A stretch of DNA of 64,000 nucleotides. Source: Owenweeksia sp965214115. GTDB lineage: Bacteria; Bacteroidota; Bacteroidia; Flavobacteriales; Schleiferiaceae. The notes under the pieces were generated by a model, which saw only the letters and a program-made list of their open reading frames with translations, was not told the DNA's origin and made no database searches. The stretch spans positions 62,001-126,000 of the forward strand of contig CBDCAU010000009.1 of assembly GCA_965214115.1 (NCBI GenBank), given 5' to 3'. Both the position numbers and the translations under genes were made by a program. This document shows, piece by piece, positions 35,810 to 44,113 of the stretch; position 1 is the stretch's first letter, and every line of letters starts with the position of its first letter.

Positions 35810-37006
35810 ATGATGTTGAAAAATACCCTCTTTTTGTTTCTTTTTTCCGTTATTTCTTTTTTTGGAAATGCACAATCCATACGGTTTTATGATGTGCAGG
35901 ATTTCAATGACTATCAGCTGATTTTGCGCAAAGCTATTGATGAAAAAAAAATGCTTTTTGCAGCGGTTTATGATGGAGAAGATGAAACATTTGGCAATAT
36001 GGTTCGCAATGATATTTTTAAAAATGATTCCTTGCTAAAATCCTATGAAAATTTTCTCGCTTTTGCGATAAATATCGAAAGTGAAATGGGTGCCCGTTTG
36101 GCGCAAAGTTTTGACATCAATGCCATTCCCACTTTTTTGTATTTGACCAATGAAGAGGAATTGATTTTCAAAATTTCAGGAAATTTGAGTACTGAAGATT
36201 TTTTAAAAAATGGTAAAAAGGCAAAAGAAAATAATCAGCTTTATCAAAATTTAAAAGAAAAATACAGCACTCAAAAATTAACCAACTCTGAATGGCCAAA
36301 ATTGATTGAATTATATGGCTTAAATCACTCCTTTTCGGAAACCCAAGAATTGGCTTATGAATATTTAAACAGTTTAAATTCTACTGAAATATTTAATGAG
36401 CAAAACAGAGACATTTTATCACGATACGGAATTGATATGGAAACCGACTATCCAAGTCTCATTTTAAAGAACAAAACAAAGCTGGATTCGGCGGAATTTG
36501 CCGCTTTTTACGAAAGCGCTTTTGCTTACAATTTTGACCGCGCCGCTGCTAATGGTGACACGCTTCTATTGGAAAAAATCCTCACCAAATTATTACCGCA
36601 AAATCCTGATACTGCCATTGATAGCGAAGATTTGAAATTCCAGACACGCAAGATTTTCGCGGTGGAAAGCGAAGTCTTTTCGGTGTGGGAAATGGCAGTT
36701 TTGGAGAAATCAAAAACCTTAAAAAATGATAGTGCGCGAGCCGAATTCCTGTTCGATGAAGCCTATCAAATCGCTGATGAATACAATTCCGAAAAAGCGC
36801 AAAAAGTGGTACGTCAATTGGCTAAAATATCCAACGAATTAAATCCCGATTTTCGTTATAAAATGTTGGAAGCCTATATGGCGTATTTGATGAAAGATTA
36901 TCCGGATGCCAAGTCGTTAATTTCTATGGCCAAAACAATGACGCAAAATCCCAATAATTTGCGCAAAGCAGAGGGGCTGGAACGTATGGTGGAAAGTGAG
37001 AAATAG
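35810..37006 (+). CDS. Exported thioredoxin-fold protein without CxxC
   Basis: 398 residues with a signal peptide (MMLKNTLFLFLFSVISFFGN then AQ). Residues 25-140 resemble a thioredoxin domain (IDEKKMLFAAVYDGEDETF, INAIPTFLYL), but the active-site CxxC is replaced by DGED. The C-terminal 240 residues are helical and TPR-like. It is likely a periplasmic chaperone or scaffold rather than a redox enzyme. Its ATG follows the CAP stop directly. Confidence 0.65.
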   Translation: MMLKNTLFLFLFSVISFFGNAQSIRFYDVQDFNDYQLILRKAIDEKKMLFAAVYDGEDETFGNMVRNDIFKNDSLLKSYENFLAFAINIESEMGARLAQSFDINAIPTFLYLTNEEELIFKISGNLSTEDFLKNGKKAKENNQLYQNLKEKYSTQKLTNSEWPKLIELYGLNHSFSETQELAYEYLNSLNSTEIFNEQNRDILSRYGIDMETDYPSLILKNKTKLDSAEFAAFYESAFAYNFDRAAANGDTLLLEKILTKLLPQNPDTAIDSEDLKFQTRKIFAVESEVFSVWEMAVLEKSKTLKNDSARAEFLFDEAYQIADEYNSEKAQKVVRQLAKISNELNPDFRYKMLEAYMAYLMKDYPDAKSLISMAKTMTQNPNNLRKAEGLERMVESEK

Positions 37007-37086
37007 TTGTTGTTAGTTAGTTAGTTAGCAGCGGCTTTTGGGCAGCATTCAGAGATGGTGGAGAAACAGCCTTTACTTTTGCCCGC

Positions 37087-37842
37087 GTGAATTTCCTCCA
37101 AAACATCGCCATCATCGGCAACGGCAACGTGGGCAGCTTTTTTAAGGACGCTTTCGCGAGAAAGGAAATTGCATCGGAAACCTTCGCGCGCCATCCCTCA
37201 AATGACGAAAATCCCTTGTCCGATTTCACGGGAAAAGCAAAGAAATTCGATTTGGTTTTGCTTTGTGTCAATGATGATTCAATTGGCGAAATCAGTTCGG
37301 AATTTGCTGTTTTTCAAAACATTATCGCCCACGTTTCGGGCGCGGCCTCTTTAGAAATTTTAAATGAAAAACATCCACGCCGTGCGGTCTTTTATCCTTT
37401 GATGAGTTTTCGTCCCAAGGCGGAAATAGGGTTGGAAAAAATTCCAATTTGTTTGGAAGCTGATAATCCAGAAGATTTAATACGTCTTAGAAACTTTGTC
37501 GAAACCCTTGGTGCGCGCTGGTTTGAAGTGACTTCGGAGCAACGTCAATTTTTACATTTGGCGGCCGTTTTTGCCCATAACTTTTCCAATCATTTATTTC
37601 ATATCAGTAATGAAATTTTGGCCAATCAAAAATTGGATTTTAAAATGCTGATCCCATTGCTAGAAAATGCCATTCAACAATTGCAATTAAATTCGCCCCA
37701 AAACTTACAAACCGGCCCCGCCCGCCGAGGTGATACAAAAACCATCGAAAAACATCTAAGTCTTTTAACCATAAAATCAGATAAAGAAATTTATAAAATG
37801 CTGACCGAAAACATCGCACAATTGTATGACCAAAAATTATAA
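37087..37842 (+). CDS. DUF2520 domain oxidoreductase-like protein
   Basis: 251 residues starting at GTG. The N-terminal Rossmann domain (IAIIGNGNVGSFFKDAF) is of the F420-dependent NADP oxidoreductase type; the C-terminal DUF2520 helical domain begins near residue 125 (QFLHLAAVFAHNFSNHLF). The substrate is unknown. It overlaps the next gene by 17 bases in a run also carrying KdsC-, UbiA- and Maf-like genes, an arrangement I recall in other Bacteroidota. Confidence 0.85.
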   Translation: MNFLQNIAIIGNGNVGSFFKDAFARKEIASETFARHPSNDENPLSDFTGKAKKFDLVLLCVNDDSIGEISSEFAVFQNIIAHVSGAASLEILNEKHPRRAVFYPLMSFRPKAEIGLEKIPICLEADNPEDLIRLRNFVETLGARWFEVTSEQRQFLHLAAVFAHNFSNHLFHISNEILANQKLDFKMLIPLLENAIQQLQLNSPQNLQTGPARRGDTKTIEKHLSLLTIKSDKEIYKMLTENIAQLYDQKL

Positions 37843-38359
37843 AGAATTATTGCACCATATCAAGGCATTTGTTTTTGATATGGATGGCGTGATCACTACG
37901 GGCATCAATCGCATCGGCGAGGACGGTCGTCCCATCCGAAACATCAACAGCAAAGATGCTTACGCAATGCAACTGGCTGTGCGCAAGGGTTTTACGGTAG
38001 CAGTAATTTCCGGTGGTAAATGCGTGGATATGAAAATAGCGCTGCGCCGCCTTGGTCTAACCGATATTTATATGAGCGCGGCGCACAAAATGGACGCTTG
38101 GCAGGACTTATTGGCGGTGTACGAACACGCAGATTTGAAACCCGAAAATATCGTTTATATGGGTGATGATATTCCTGATTATCAAGTGCTTAAGGTCGCT
38201 GGCATCAGTGCCTGCCCTGCCGATGCCGCACCGGAAATCCGCACAATTGCGCAATATGTTTCCGCCAAAAAAGGCGGCGAAGGTTGCGTGCGCGACATCA
38301 TCGAACAGACGCTGAAATTGCAGAACAATTGGATGTTGGACGAAGATTTTCAATGGTGA
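37826..38359 (+). CDS. KdsC-like HAD phosphatase
   Basis: 177 residues of the C0-type HAD fold without a cap. Motif I FDMDGVITTG gives nucleophile Asp18 and acid Asp20; motif II is VISGG and motif IV GDDIPDYQVL. The family includes 3-deoxy-D-manno-octulosonate 8-phosphate phosphatase of LPS inner-core synthesis. Bacteroidota copies next to DUF2520, UbiA and Maf genes are annotated this way, but specificity is not proven by sequence. Confidence 0.82.
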   Translation: MTKNYKELLHHIKAFVFDMDGVITTGINRIGEDGRPIRNINSKDAYAMQLAVRKGFTVAVISGGKCVDMKIALRRLGLTDIYMSAAHKMDAWQDLLAVYEHADLKPENIVYMGDDIPDYQVLKVAGISACPADAAPEIRTIAQYVSAKKGGEGCVRDIIEQTLKLQNNWMLDEDFQW

Positions 38360-39336
38360 AAAATTTCTTGAAACTTATACGCTGGCCGAACCTGCTTTTC
38401 ATCGCGGGCACGCTTTTTTTGATTCGATATTTCATCATCGAAAGCCTCGGCATCCCGCACCAGCTCAGCCGCTTAGAGTTTTGGGGCTGGGTAATTTGCA
38501 GCGTTTCGGCGGCGGCAGCGGGCTATATTGTCAATGATATTTTCGACCAAAATGCCGACGAAGCCAACAAGCCAAAGCGCCGCGTGGTAGGGCGGAAAAT
38601 TTCGGTGAAAAACGCTTGGTGCCTGTCGGGAATTCTCGGTGCAGTTTCCTTGTTATCAGGCTTTTGGGTAGCGCAAGCATCCAATTTTGAAAGTCTGTGG
38701 GCCGTGCCGCTCATCGCGATGGCGCTGCTTTATTTTTACGCGGTCGATTTCAAAAAGCGCCCCGTTCTCGGCAATTTTATTGTCTCCATTTTAGTCGCGC
38801 TCCCCATTTTTATGGAAGCCGTATTTGACCTACTGGCCGCCGTAACCCCCGAAAACGCTGCACAAATCAACGCCGTTTGGGAAGTACTGATGGCTTACGC
38901 CGTTTTTGCCTTTGCGGTGAATTTCATCCGTGAACTCATCAAAGATGCCGAGGATGTGGAAGGCGATGAAAAAAGTGGCTACCGCACTTTAGCCGTTATT
39001 GTAGGAATAAAATCTATTCGTTGGGTAATTTTGGTGTTGATTTTAATCGTACTGATTTTTACCGGATTTTATAATTTATTTTTAAAGGATAGCGACATTT
39101 ATTCCGCTATTTATGTATTTTGTTTTATCAACATTCCTATCCTTTATTTAATGTATTTGGTATATGATTCCAAGACCAAAAAAGACTTTAAAAAAGCCAG
39201 TAATTGGACAAAAATGGTGATGCTGACCGGCGTTCTTTCAATGGTAGTTTTCACACTTTCCTTGCAATTTCAAAGGAAAAATACCGACGAAAAACCACAA
39301 CCCTTGCCCGAAAAATTGGAAGTAGAATGGGGATAA
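38353..39336 (+). CDS. UbiA-family prenyltransferase
   Basis: 327 residues from the ATG at 38353, overlapping the phosphatase by 7 bases. About nine membrane segments. The first Asp-rich motif NDIFDQNADEANKPKRRV near residue 62 and the second, RELIKDAEDVEGD near residue 198, bind the prenyl diphosphate with Mg2+. It resembles geranylgeranylglycerol-phosphate synthases and related UbiA enzymes; the acceptor is unknown. Confidence 0.85.
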   Translation: MVKNFLKLIRWPNLLFIAGTLFLIRYFIIESLGIPHQLSRLEFWGWVICSVSAAAAGYIVNDIFDQNADEANKPKRRVVGRKISVKNAWCLSGILGAVSLLSGFWVAQASNFESLWAVPLIAMALLYFYAVDFKKRPVLGNFIVSILVALPIFMEAVFDLLAAVTPENAAQINAVWEVLMAYAVFAFAVNFIRELIKDAEDVEGDEKSGYRTLAVIVGIKSIRWVILVLILIVLIFTGFYNLFLKDSDIYSAIYVFCFINIPILYLMYLVYDSKTKKDFKKASNWTKMVMLTGVLSMVVFTLSLQFQRKNTDEKPQPLPEKLEVEWG

Positions 39337-39911
39337 AATTTCTGCCAAAAGGCAAAACACTGATTTTGGCCAGCCAGTCGCCACGCCGCCAAAATCTTCT
39401 TAGAACAATGGGCTACAATTTTGAAATCCGCACCCAAGACGTGGAGGAGGACTACGACGAAAATCTGCAAGCAGCCGAAATCGCAGAATTTTTGGCGGGA
39501 AAAAAAGCGAAAGCCTTCCGCAATTCATTGGCAGACAACGAAATAGTTTTGACATCTGATACCGTGGTTTGGTGCGAAAACCAACATTTGGCGAAAGCCG
39601 AGAATGCCGAAAAAGCGGAGGAAATGCTTCTGCAATTATCTGGCAAAAGCCACGAAGTGCACACCGCCGTGTGCCTTTTTTCCAACCAAAAAACGGAGGT
39701 GTTCAGCGACAAAACCACCGTTCATTTTTTGCCGATTTCCATAGACGAAATTCGCTATTATCTTTCTGAAAGCCAGCCGTTTGACAAAGCCGGCGCCTAC
39801 GGCATCCAAGATTGGATCGGGATGTGGGCAATTGAAAAAATAGAGGGATCCTACTTTACGGTAATGGGATTGCCCACGCATATGGTGCGGCAGCGCTTGG
39901 CGGAGTTTTAG
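39327..39911 (+). CDS. maf: Maf-like nucleotide pyrophosphatase
   Basis: 194 residues from the ATG at 39327, overlapping the UbiA-like gene by 10 bases. ASQSPRRQNLL (from about residue 15), SDTVVW, and FDKAGAYGIQD are the Maf signatures. The enzyme hydrolyses dTTP/UTP or modified nucleotides (house cleaning), releasing pyrophosphate. It closes the overlapping gene run. Confidence 0.93.
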   Translation: MGIKFLPKGKTLILASQSPRRQNLLRTMGYNFEIRTQDVEEDYDENLQAAEIAEFLAGKKAKAFRNSLADNEIVLTSDTVVWCENQHLAKAENAEKAEEMLLQLSGKSHEVHTAVCLFSNQKTEVFSDKTTVHFLPISIDEIRYYLSESQPFDKAGAYGIQDWIGMWAIEKIEGSYFTVMGLPTHMVRQRLAEF

Positions 39912-39934
39912 CGCTTCACACTCGCAAAACTGAT

Positions 39935-40225
39935 TTAGCGTTCCAACCGCCGCACTTTTTCCTCCAGCCGTTCCATTTCCCCGCGCATCGCCGCCATTTG
40001 TTCGTGCAAATGCCGGATGACATCGAGGCCCGCCACATTTACGCCCAGCTCGCGATACATCCGTGCGTAGCGTTTGATTTGCGGGATTTCGGCGTCTGTT
40101 ACACAGCGCGTTTCGTTCACCGTAATCACCCGAATCAAGCCTTCGTCAATCAATTCCGAAACAAAAGTGAACTCGATTTTTTCGTGGGTGCAGAAGTCCG
40201 AGATGGGGATGTGGATTTCGTTCAT
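39935..40225 (-). CDS. cbpM: Chaperone modulator CbpM
   Basis: 96 residues of the MerR-like CbpM family: a helix-turn-helix-like start (DFCTHEKIEFTFVSELIDEGL), an IPQIKRYARMYRELGVN middle and a C-terminal coiled coil (MAAMRGEMERLEEKVRRL). CbpM binds the J domain of CbpA and limits its activity. Its ATG overlaps the cbpA stop by 4 bases. Confidence 0.9.
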   Translation of the reverse strand: MNEIHIPISDFCTHEKIEFTFVSELIDEGLIRVITVNETRCVTDAEIPQIKRYARMYRELGVNVAGLDVIRHLHEQMAAMRGEMERLEEKVRRLER

Positions 40226-41145
40226 CGCTCTGAAATTTTGGCCAGTTCTTCAAACAGTTCTTTTTCGCGCGCCGTCAGTTCCGTGGGGATTTTCACTTGG
40301 AAAGTTACGTACAAATCGCCGAACGCGCCCTCTTTTTTATAGACGGGAAAACCCTTGTTTTTCAGCTTTACTTTCGCCCCACTTTGCGTGCCGGCTTTCA
40401 CTTTCAGCTTCACTTGGCCGTCAAAAGTTTTCACGATTTGCTCGCCGCCCAGCACGGCGGTGTACAAATCAATCTCCTCGGTTTTGTACAGATTTTCCCC
40501 TTCGCGGGAAAAAACGGGGTCGTCCTTTATTTTGAACTGGATGTACAAATCGCCCGCCGGCCCGCCGTTCACGCCCGCGCCGCCTTGGTTTTTCAGTTTG
40601 ATTTTTTGCTTGTTTTTCACCCCAGCGGGGATGGTGATGCGCAGGTTTTTGCCGTTCACCGTCAAGGTGCGCTGATGGGTTTTGTAAACGTCGCGCAGCG
40701 AAAGTTCCAGCTCGGCGTGAAAATCCTGCCCTTTGAAACGCGCCTGTCCGCCACTGCGGAAACCGCCCGCCCGCTGCCCGAACATTTCACCGAAAAAATC
40801 CGAAAACTGCCCCTCGTCAAAATTGCCCGAATACCCTTCCGACCACGACTGGCCGCCTGCGCCAAACGGGCTGCCCGCTTGGCTTTGCCGCTGCCGCTGT
40901 TGGTTTTTGGTTTCGTCGGCGTGGCGCCAGTTCTCGCCAAACTCGTCATATTTCTTGCGCTTTTCGGGGTCGCTCAGCACCTCGTTGGCCTCGTTCAGTT
41001 GCTGAAATTTTTTCTGCGCCTCCTTGTCGTCGGGGTTCACGTCGGGGTGCAGCTTGCGCGCCAGCTTGCGGTACGCCTTTTTGATATCGGCCTGCGAGGC
41101 GCTTTTTTCCACGCCCAGTATTTGGTAATAATCAATGAAAGCCAC
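40222..41145 (-). CDS. cbpA: DnaJ-class co-chaperone CbpA
   Basis: 307 residues from the GTG at 41145, which places AFIDYYQILGV directly at the N terminus as in CbpA. The J domain has the HPD triad at 33-35 (KLHPDVNP), followed by a Gly/Gln-rich region and two DnaJ C-terminal substrate domains. The zinc-finger region of DnaJ is absent, separating it from DnaJ proper. It stimulates DnaK and is modulated by the adjacent CbpM. Confidence 0.93.
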   Translation of the reverse strand: MAFIDYYQILGVEKSASQADIKKAYRKLARKLHPDVNPDDKEAQKKFQQLNEANEVLSDPEKRKKYDEFGENWRHADETKNQQRQRQSQAGSPFGAGGQSWSEGYSGNFDEGQFSDFFGEMFGQRAGGFRSGGQARFKGQDFHAELELSLRDVYKTHQRTLTVNGKNLRITIPAGVKNKQKIKLKNQGGAGVNGGPAGDLYIQFKIKDDPVFSREGENLYKTEEIDLYTAVLGGEQIVKTFDGQVKLKVKAGTQSGAKVKLKNKGFPVYKKEGAFGDLYVTFQVKIPTELTAREKELFEELAKISER

Positions 41146-41178
41146 TGATTGATAAGATTTTGCCGTCGTCCACGTCGC

Positions 41179-41224
41179 AGTCGTCCGATGACTATAAGCG
41201 GAATCCAATTGTCATCGGACGACT
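41179..41224. promoter_or_regulatory. 14-bp inverted repeat upstream of cbpA
   Basis: AGTCGTCCGATGAC and GTCATCGGACGACT pair perfectly around 18 bases, starting 34 bases before the cbpA start. Partial copies (GTCGTCCACGTCG, GGACGACTAA) flank it. It does not match the CIRCE heat-shock operator. Possible operator or terminator-like hairpin. Confidence 0.5.
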
Positions 41225-41306
41225 AAAAAAGGACGACTAATTTTTTAAAATGTGAGTTTTAAAACGCGGGGAGGGGAGGGGATTGTTTTTTGGAATAGAA
41301 CAAAAA

Positions 41307-41336
41307 AAAGCGGCGTGAAGAAATTCGCGCCGCTTT
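41307..41336 (-). terminator. Terminator after the small DUF6934-partner gene
   Basis: AAAGCGGCGTGAA and TTCGCGCCGCTTT form a hairpin with one G.U pair, with T/A tracts either side. It lies 22 bases after the 41359 stop. A near copy is at 42544-42575. Confidence 0.8.
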
Positions 41337-41358
41337 CTGATGGAACTATTTTTGAAAT

Positions 41359-41541
41359 TTAAATCGGCAGGGTTTTGATTTTCGAGAAAGTTTTTTTGGC
41401 TTCCGCCACTTTTTCAGGAAACCAATCCTTGCCACCAATCTCCTTGGCCACCTTGGCTATTCGCTCTTTGGTTGCTTTTGACATCGGGAGAACATTGGGA
41501 GTCTTTTTTTTCTTTTCCTGAGTCATCGTTTTCTTTTTCAA
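41359..41541 (-). CDS. Small basic protein, partner of DUF6934-like gene (locus 1)
   Basis: 60 residues, rich in Lys. The C-terminal GKDWFPEKVAEAKKTFSKIK and TLPI are shared with the tandem genes at 42595-43133 and, less strongly, with the small genes at 56455-58663 (pattern [YW]F.EKV..AK....K...LP). It starts 14 bases after the end of the DUF6934-like gene, so the two are cotranscribed. Possible antitoxin or toxin of a two-gene module; no DNA-binding motif is recognised. Confidence 0.65.
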   Translation of the reverse strand: MKKKTMTQEKKKKTPNVLPMSKATKERIAKVAKEIGGKDWFPEKVAEAKKTFSKIKTLPI

Positions 41542-41555
41542 TTAACAAAAGTAAT

Positions 41556-42098
41556 CTATTTCTTTTTGTAAACCAAAATACCAACATATTCATTATTAGG
41601 TACATACTGCACTAAACCTTCGTTTTTGCCCCTCATCAGTCCGAAGAAAATATAGTCTTTGCTCAAAGCCACAAAATTTTTATCTACAAAATAGCGATAG
41701 GTCTTGATTCTTCGGTTGAAATTTTTACAAATATCATCACAGTTTTTAGTGCAATTTGGCTTGCAAATTTTCTTATAATTTTCAGCACTATCGCTTCCAC
41801 GAACCCAAATAGCTGTATTCTTATTTTTCTGAAAAAATTTGGGAATGGTATTCAAGACGGTATTGAATACTTTTCGCATATCACCATTGTTGCTATTCAC
41901 ATTGTCGATGATTTTCCTATTGGCTTCATCGTATTCCCCGAAGCCCAAATTATAAACCTTCCGGCCTTTCAATTCGGCTATGCAACTGTATTCCACCGCT
42001 TTTAAAATAGTCTCGCGCCCCTCACTTTCAAAAAGAAACTGGACTTTTTCACTGTGGATTTTAAGAAATTCGGTTTTGTAAAAGGTAAGATTTTGCAA
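41556..42098 (-). CDS. Divergent DUF6934-like protein (locus 1)
   Basis: 180 residues. It shares with the three gyrB-linked DUF6934 genes a FLFESEGRETILKAVEYS start, a VYNLGFGEYDEANRKIID stretch, an SNNGD...KVFNTVLNTI helix, an AIWVRGSDSA core (AWIYATGS in the others) and a YRYFVDKNF helix. It differs by an inserted Cys-rich segment (CKPNCTKNCDDIC near residues 110-122), which could bind metal. DUF6934 has no known function. The small gene follows after 14 bases. Confidence 0.6.
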   Translation of the reverse strand: MQNLTFYKTEFLKIHSEKVQFLFESEGRETILKAVEYSCIAELKGRKVYNLGFGEYDEANRKIIDNVNSNNGDMRKVFNTVLNTIPKFFQKNKNTAIWVRGSDSAENYKKICKPNCTKNCDDICKNFNRRIKTYRYFVDKNFVALSKDYIFFGLMRGKNEGLVQYVPNNEYVGILVYKKK

Positions 42099-42181
42099 GT
42101 CAAGAATTTTGGCTAAAAATAATCAGGAAAGGAAAAAAAGTCTGATTAAGCGGTTTGAGGTTTACATCACCTTTCCACGGC

Positions 42182-42424
42182 TTAGCGTTCAATCACCCAA
42201 ACCTTGCCCACTTCCACTTCCCGTGTTTTCAAATCCCGCAAAACTTCACATTTTTTTCCTTTGATTTCACGGATGAGCTGGCCGTTCCGCACTTCGATGA
42301 TTTCATCGGAAATTTCGCGGGAACGGCGGCGGGCTTCCCGCGTGGCGCGCGCCAAGATTTTGACAAGTTGTGTGGGATTTTTCTTGTCCTCTAACTCTTC
42401 TAATTTGGTTTTGCTGTTTTTCAT
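42182..42424 (-). CDS. Small charged protein of unknown function
   Basis: 80 residues, 27 of them Lys or Arg: an N-terminal acidic/basic helix (KTKLEELEDKKNPTQL), an ARATREARRRSREI stretch, and a short beta-like C-terminal half (VRNGQLIREIKGKK, VGKVWVIER). It is not a DUF6934 module member. Its first 55 bases are duplicated in degenerate form at 45058-45111, on the other side of the restriction-modification operon. Confidence 0.5.
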   Translation of the reverse strand: MKNSKTKLEELEDKKNPTQLVKILARATREARRRSREISDEIIEVRNGQLIREIKGKKCEVLRDLKTREVEVGKVWVIER

Positions 42425-42543
42425 TGTCGATTCACGAGGGGGTTCTTCAAACCATACGAAGGTAATTATTTATAGCGGAAGGCGCGATGTAAGCGCGCAC
42501 CAGCGGGGGGGAAGGGTTGGTTTGTATTTCGGAATGAAATAAA

Positions 42544-42575
42544 AAAAGCGGCGCGAATTTTTTCGCGCCGCTTTT
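42544..42575 (-). terminator. Terminator after the small-gene array
   Basis: AAAAGCGGCGCGAA and TTCGCGCCGCTTTT form a perfect hairpin around TTTT, 19 bases after the 42595 stop. It closely resembles 41307-41336, and the sequence before both is related, so gene and terminator were duplicated together. Confidence 0.85.
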
Positions 42576-42594
42576 CTGTAAATTTTTTGAAAAC

Positions 42595-42765
42595 CTAAAT
42601 CGGCAAAGTTTTCACTTTCGCCAAAGTTTTTTTCGCCAATGCAATTTTGCGCGGAAAGAGTTCTTTTCCTTCCAATCTTTTCGCGATTTTGGCAATTCTT
42701 TCTTTGGTTGCCTCGGACATCGGAGTGATTTCTTCCGCTTCTAATATGGATTTTTTGCGTGGCAT
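42595..42765 (-). CDS. Small basic protein of the array, copy 1
   Basis: 56 residues (MPRKKSILEAEEITPMSEAT, then KERIAKIAKRLEGKELFPRK and ALAKKTLAKVKTLPI). Same family as the 41359 protein, beginning with a PMSxATKE block and ending KTLPI. Below the usual gene-calling cut-off but intact, with a terminator 20 bases later. Confidence 0.6.
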   Translation of the reverse strand: MPRKKSILEAEEITPMSEATKERIAKIAKRLEGKELFPRKIALAKKTLAKVKTLPI

Positions 42766-42786
42766 TTTTTAAACCTTTTCCAAAAT

Positions 42787-42957
42787 CTAAATCGGCAGCG
42801 TCTTGATTTTCGTGAAAGTCTTCTTGGCCGCTGCCATTTTCCGTGGAAACAGTTCTTTACCTTCCAATTAGCTGGCAATTTCATTCAACTTTTCCTCAGT
42901 TTCCTTGGACATTGGGAGGATTTTGTCCGGTTTCAAGAAGGGTTTTTTGCGGGGTAT
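42787..42957 (-). pseudogene. Small basic protein of the array, copy 2 (pseudogene)
   Basis: The 57-codon frame matches copies 1 and 3 throughout and ends KTLPI, but its start codon is ATA and an in-frame TAA lies at the 30th codon. Both lesions argue for a dead gene rather than a sequencing slip. Confidence 0.7.
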
Positions 42958-42962
42958 TTTAT

Positions 42963-43133
42963 TCAAATCGGCAAAGTTTTCACATTTGCCAAAGTCTTTT
43001 TCGCCAACGCCACCTTGCGGGGAAACCATTCTTTCCCCTCCAGTTTTTCGGCCAATTTTGCGATTTTCTCTTTTCCCGCCTTGGACATCGGAGTGATTTC
43101 ACTCGCTTCTAAAATGGATTTTTCGTGTGGCAT
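42963..43133 (-). CDS. Small basic protein of the array, copy 3
   Basis: 56 residues (MPHEKSILEASEITPMSKAG, GKEWFPRK, TLANVKTLPI). It begins 32 bases after the end of the methyltransferase gene, so it may be transcribed from the restriction-modification promoter. Otherwise as copy 1. Confidence 0.6.
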   Translation of the reverse strand: MPHEKSILEASEITPMSKAGKEKIAKLAEKLEGKEWFPRKVALAKKTLANVKTLPI

Positions 43134-43165
43134 TTTATTCAAAATTTTTTATCATAATTGATATC

Positions 43166-44113
43166 TCAAAAACTCAACGACAACTGTTCCTCCAAATCAT
43201 AAACTTCAGACGCCGAGGTCAGTTGTGATTTTTCATTCTCGATACGATTTTTCATATCTGCATTTTCGATGCTGTTCTTCAATTCCACATTGGATAAAAG
43301 CGCCTCATAAACCGCATTCCGATTGGCTTCTTTTCCACCCACGTGATAGAAATGTTCTTTGGTAGCAATAAAACAATCTTTCCATATCGAAAAAATATAA
43401 TCGTTGGTTCGATATTTATTGCTCAACCAAGTGGACAAAATATAGTTACAATTTGACGCGACCAAACCTTCTTTTAATATTATCTCTTCTTCCTCTGACC
43501 AACTGTCGAAATAATCTACGTGGCGGCCTATGTAGGGCGGGTCGGAATACACCAAATCGGAGCTTTCTAACTGAGATAAAGTCTCTTGGAAATCTTGATG
43601 CCTAAATTCATAATCCCCTTGCTTAATAATTTGAGAAATATTCTCTACTTGATTGACAATTTTGGTAATCAAAGCCTGCGCAAAACGATTGGGTTTTTTG
43701 CAAAAGGGAACATTAAATCCACCTTTCTTATTAAACCGCATCATTCCATTAAAACAAGAGCGACTTAAAAACAAAAAATCCAACGGATTTCCTTCTGCAT
43801 TGAATCTATTGCGAACCGTATAAAAATGTTCGCCATTTGTTTCCAATAATTTTTGCCCTTCTTGATTTAAGAATTGCCTTACTTTTAGACTGGTTATCGA
43901 CTTGTTTTGCAATGCTTTATAAAATGCAATTAAGTGCGGATTACTATCGCAAAGTAAAGCGCGCTTTGGACGAATGTTGAAAGCGACCACGCCAGTTCCC
44001 ATAAATGGTTCCACCCATCGGTCGAACTCGATTCCTTGCACATTCGAAGCAATCCATTCCACCAATTTGGTTTTGATTCCTTGCGATTTAATGGGCGGCA
44101 CAAATAGTTTCAT
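43166..44113 (-). CDS. DNA adenine methyltransferase (D12/Dam class)
   Basis: 315 residues. Motif I FMGTG is at residues 37-41 and the catalytic DPPY at 191-194, in D12-class order. It is of the group including M.EcoRV. With an EcoRV-like nuclease it should protect GATATC by N6-adenine methylation; that site is inferred from the partner. It overlaps the nuclease gene by 4 bases. AT-rich, suggesting transfer. The C-terminal 40 residues, after about 275, look unconserved. Confidence 0.88.
   Translation of the reverse strand: MKLFVPPIKSQGIKTKLVEWIASNVQGIEFDRWVEPFMGTGVVAFNIRPKRALLCDSNPHLIAFYKALQNKSITSLKVRQFLNQEGQKLLETNGEHFYTVRNRFNAEGNPLDFLFLSRSCFNGMMRFNKKGGFNVPFCKKPNRFAQALITKIVNQVENISQIIKQGDYEFRHQDFQETLSQLESSDLVYSDPPYIGRHVDYFDSWSEEEEIILKEGLVASNCNYILSTWLSNKYRTNDYIFSIWKDCFIATKEHFYHVGGKEANRNAVYEALLSNVELKNSIENADMKNRIENEKSQLTSASEVYDLEEQLSLSF

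Noticed and set aside
41179..41224. Inverted repeat considered as a CIRCE heat-shock operator
   Set aside because: The arms do not resemble TTAGCACTC/GAGTGCTAA and the spacer is 18 rather than 9 bases.
42182..42424. 80-residue gene considered as a member of the DUF6934 partner family
   Set aside because: It lacks the F.EK...A and LP pattern and is longer with a different composition; kept as a separate unknown gene.
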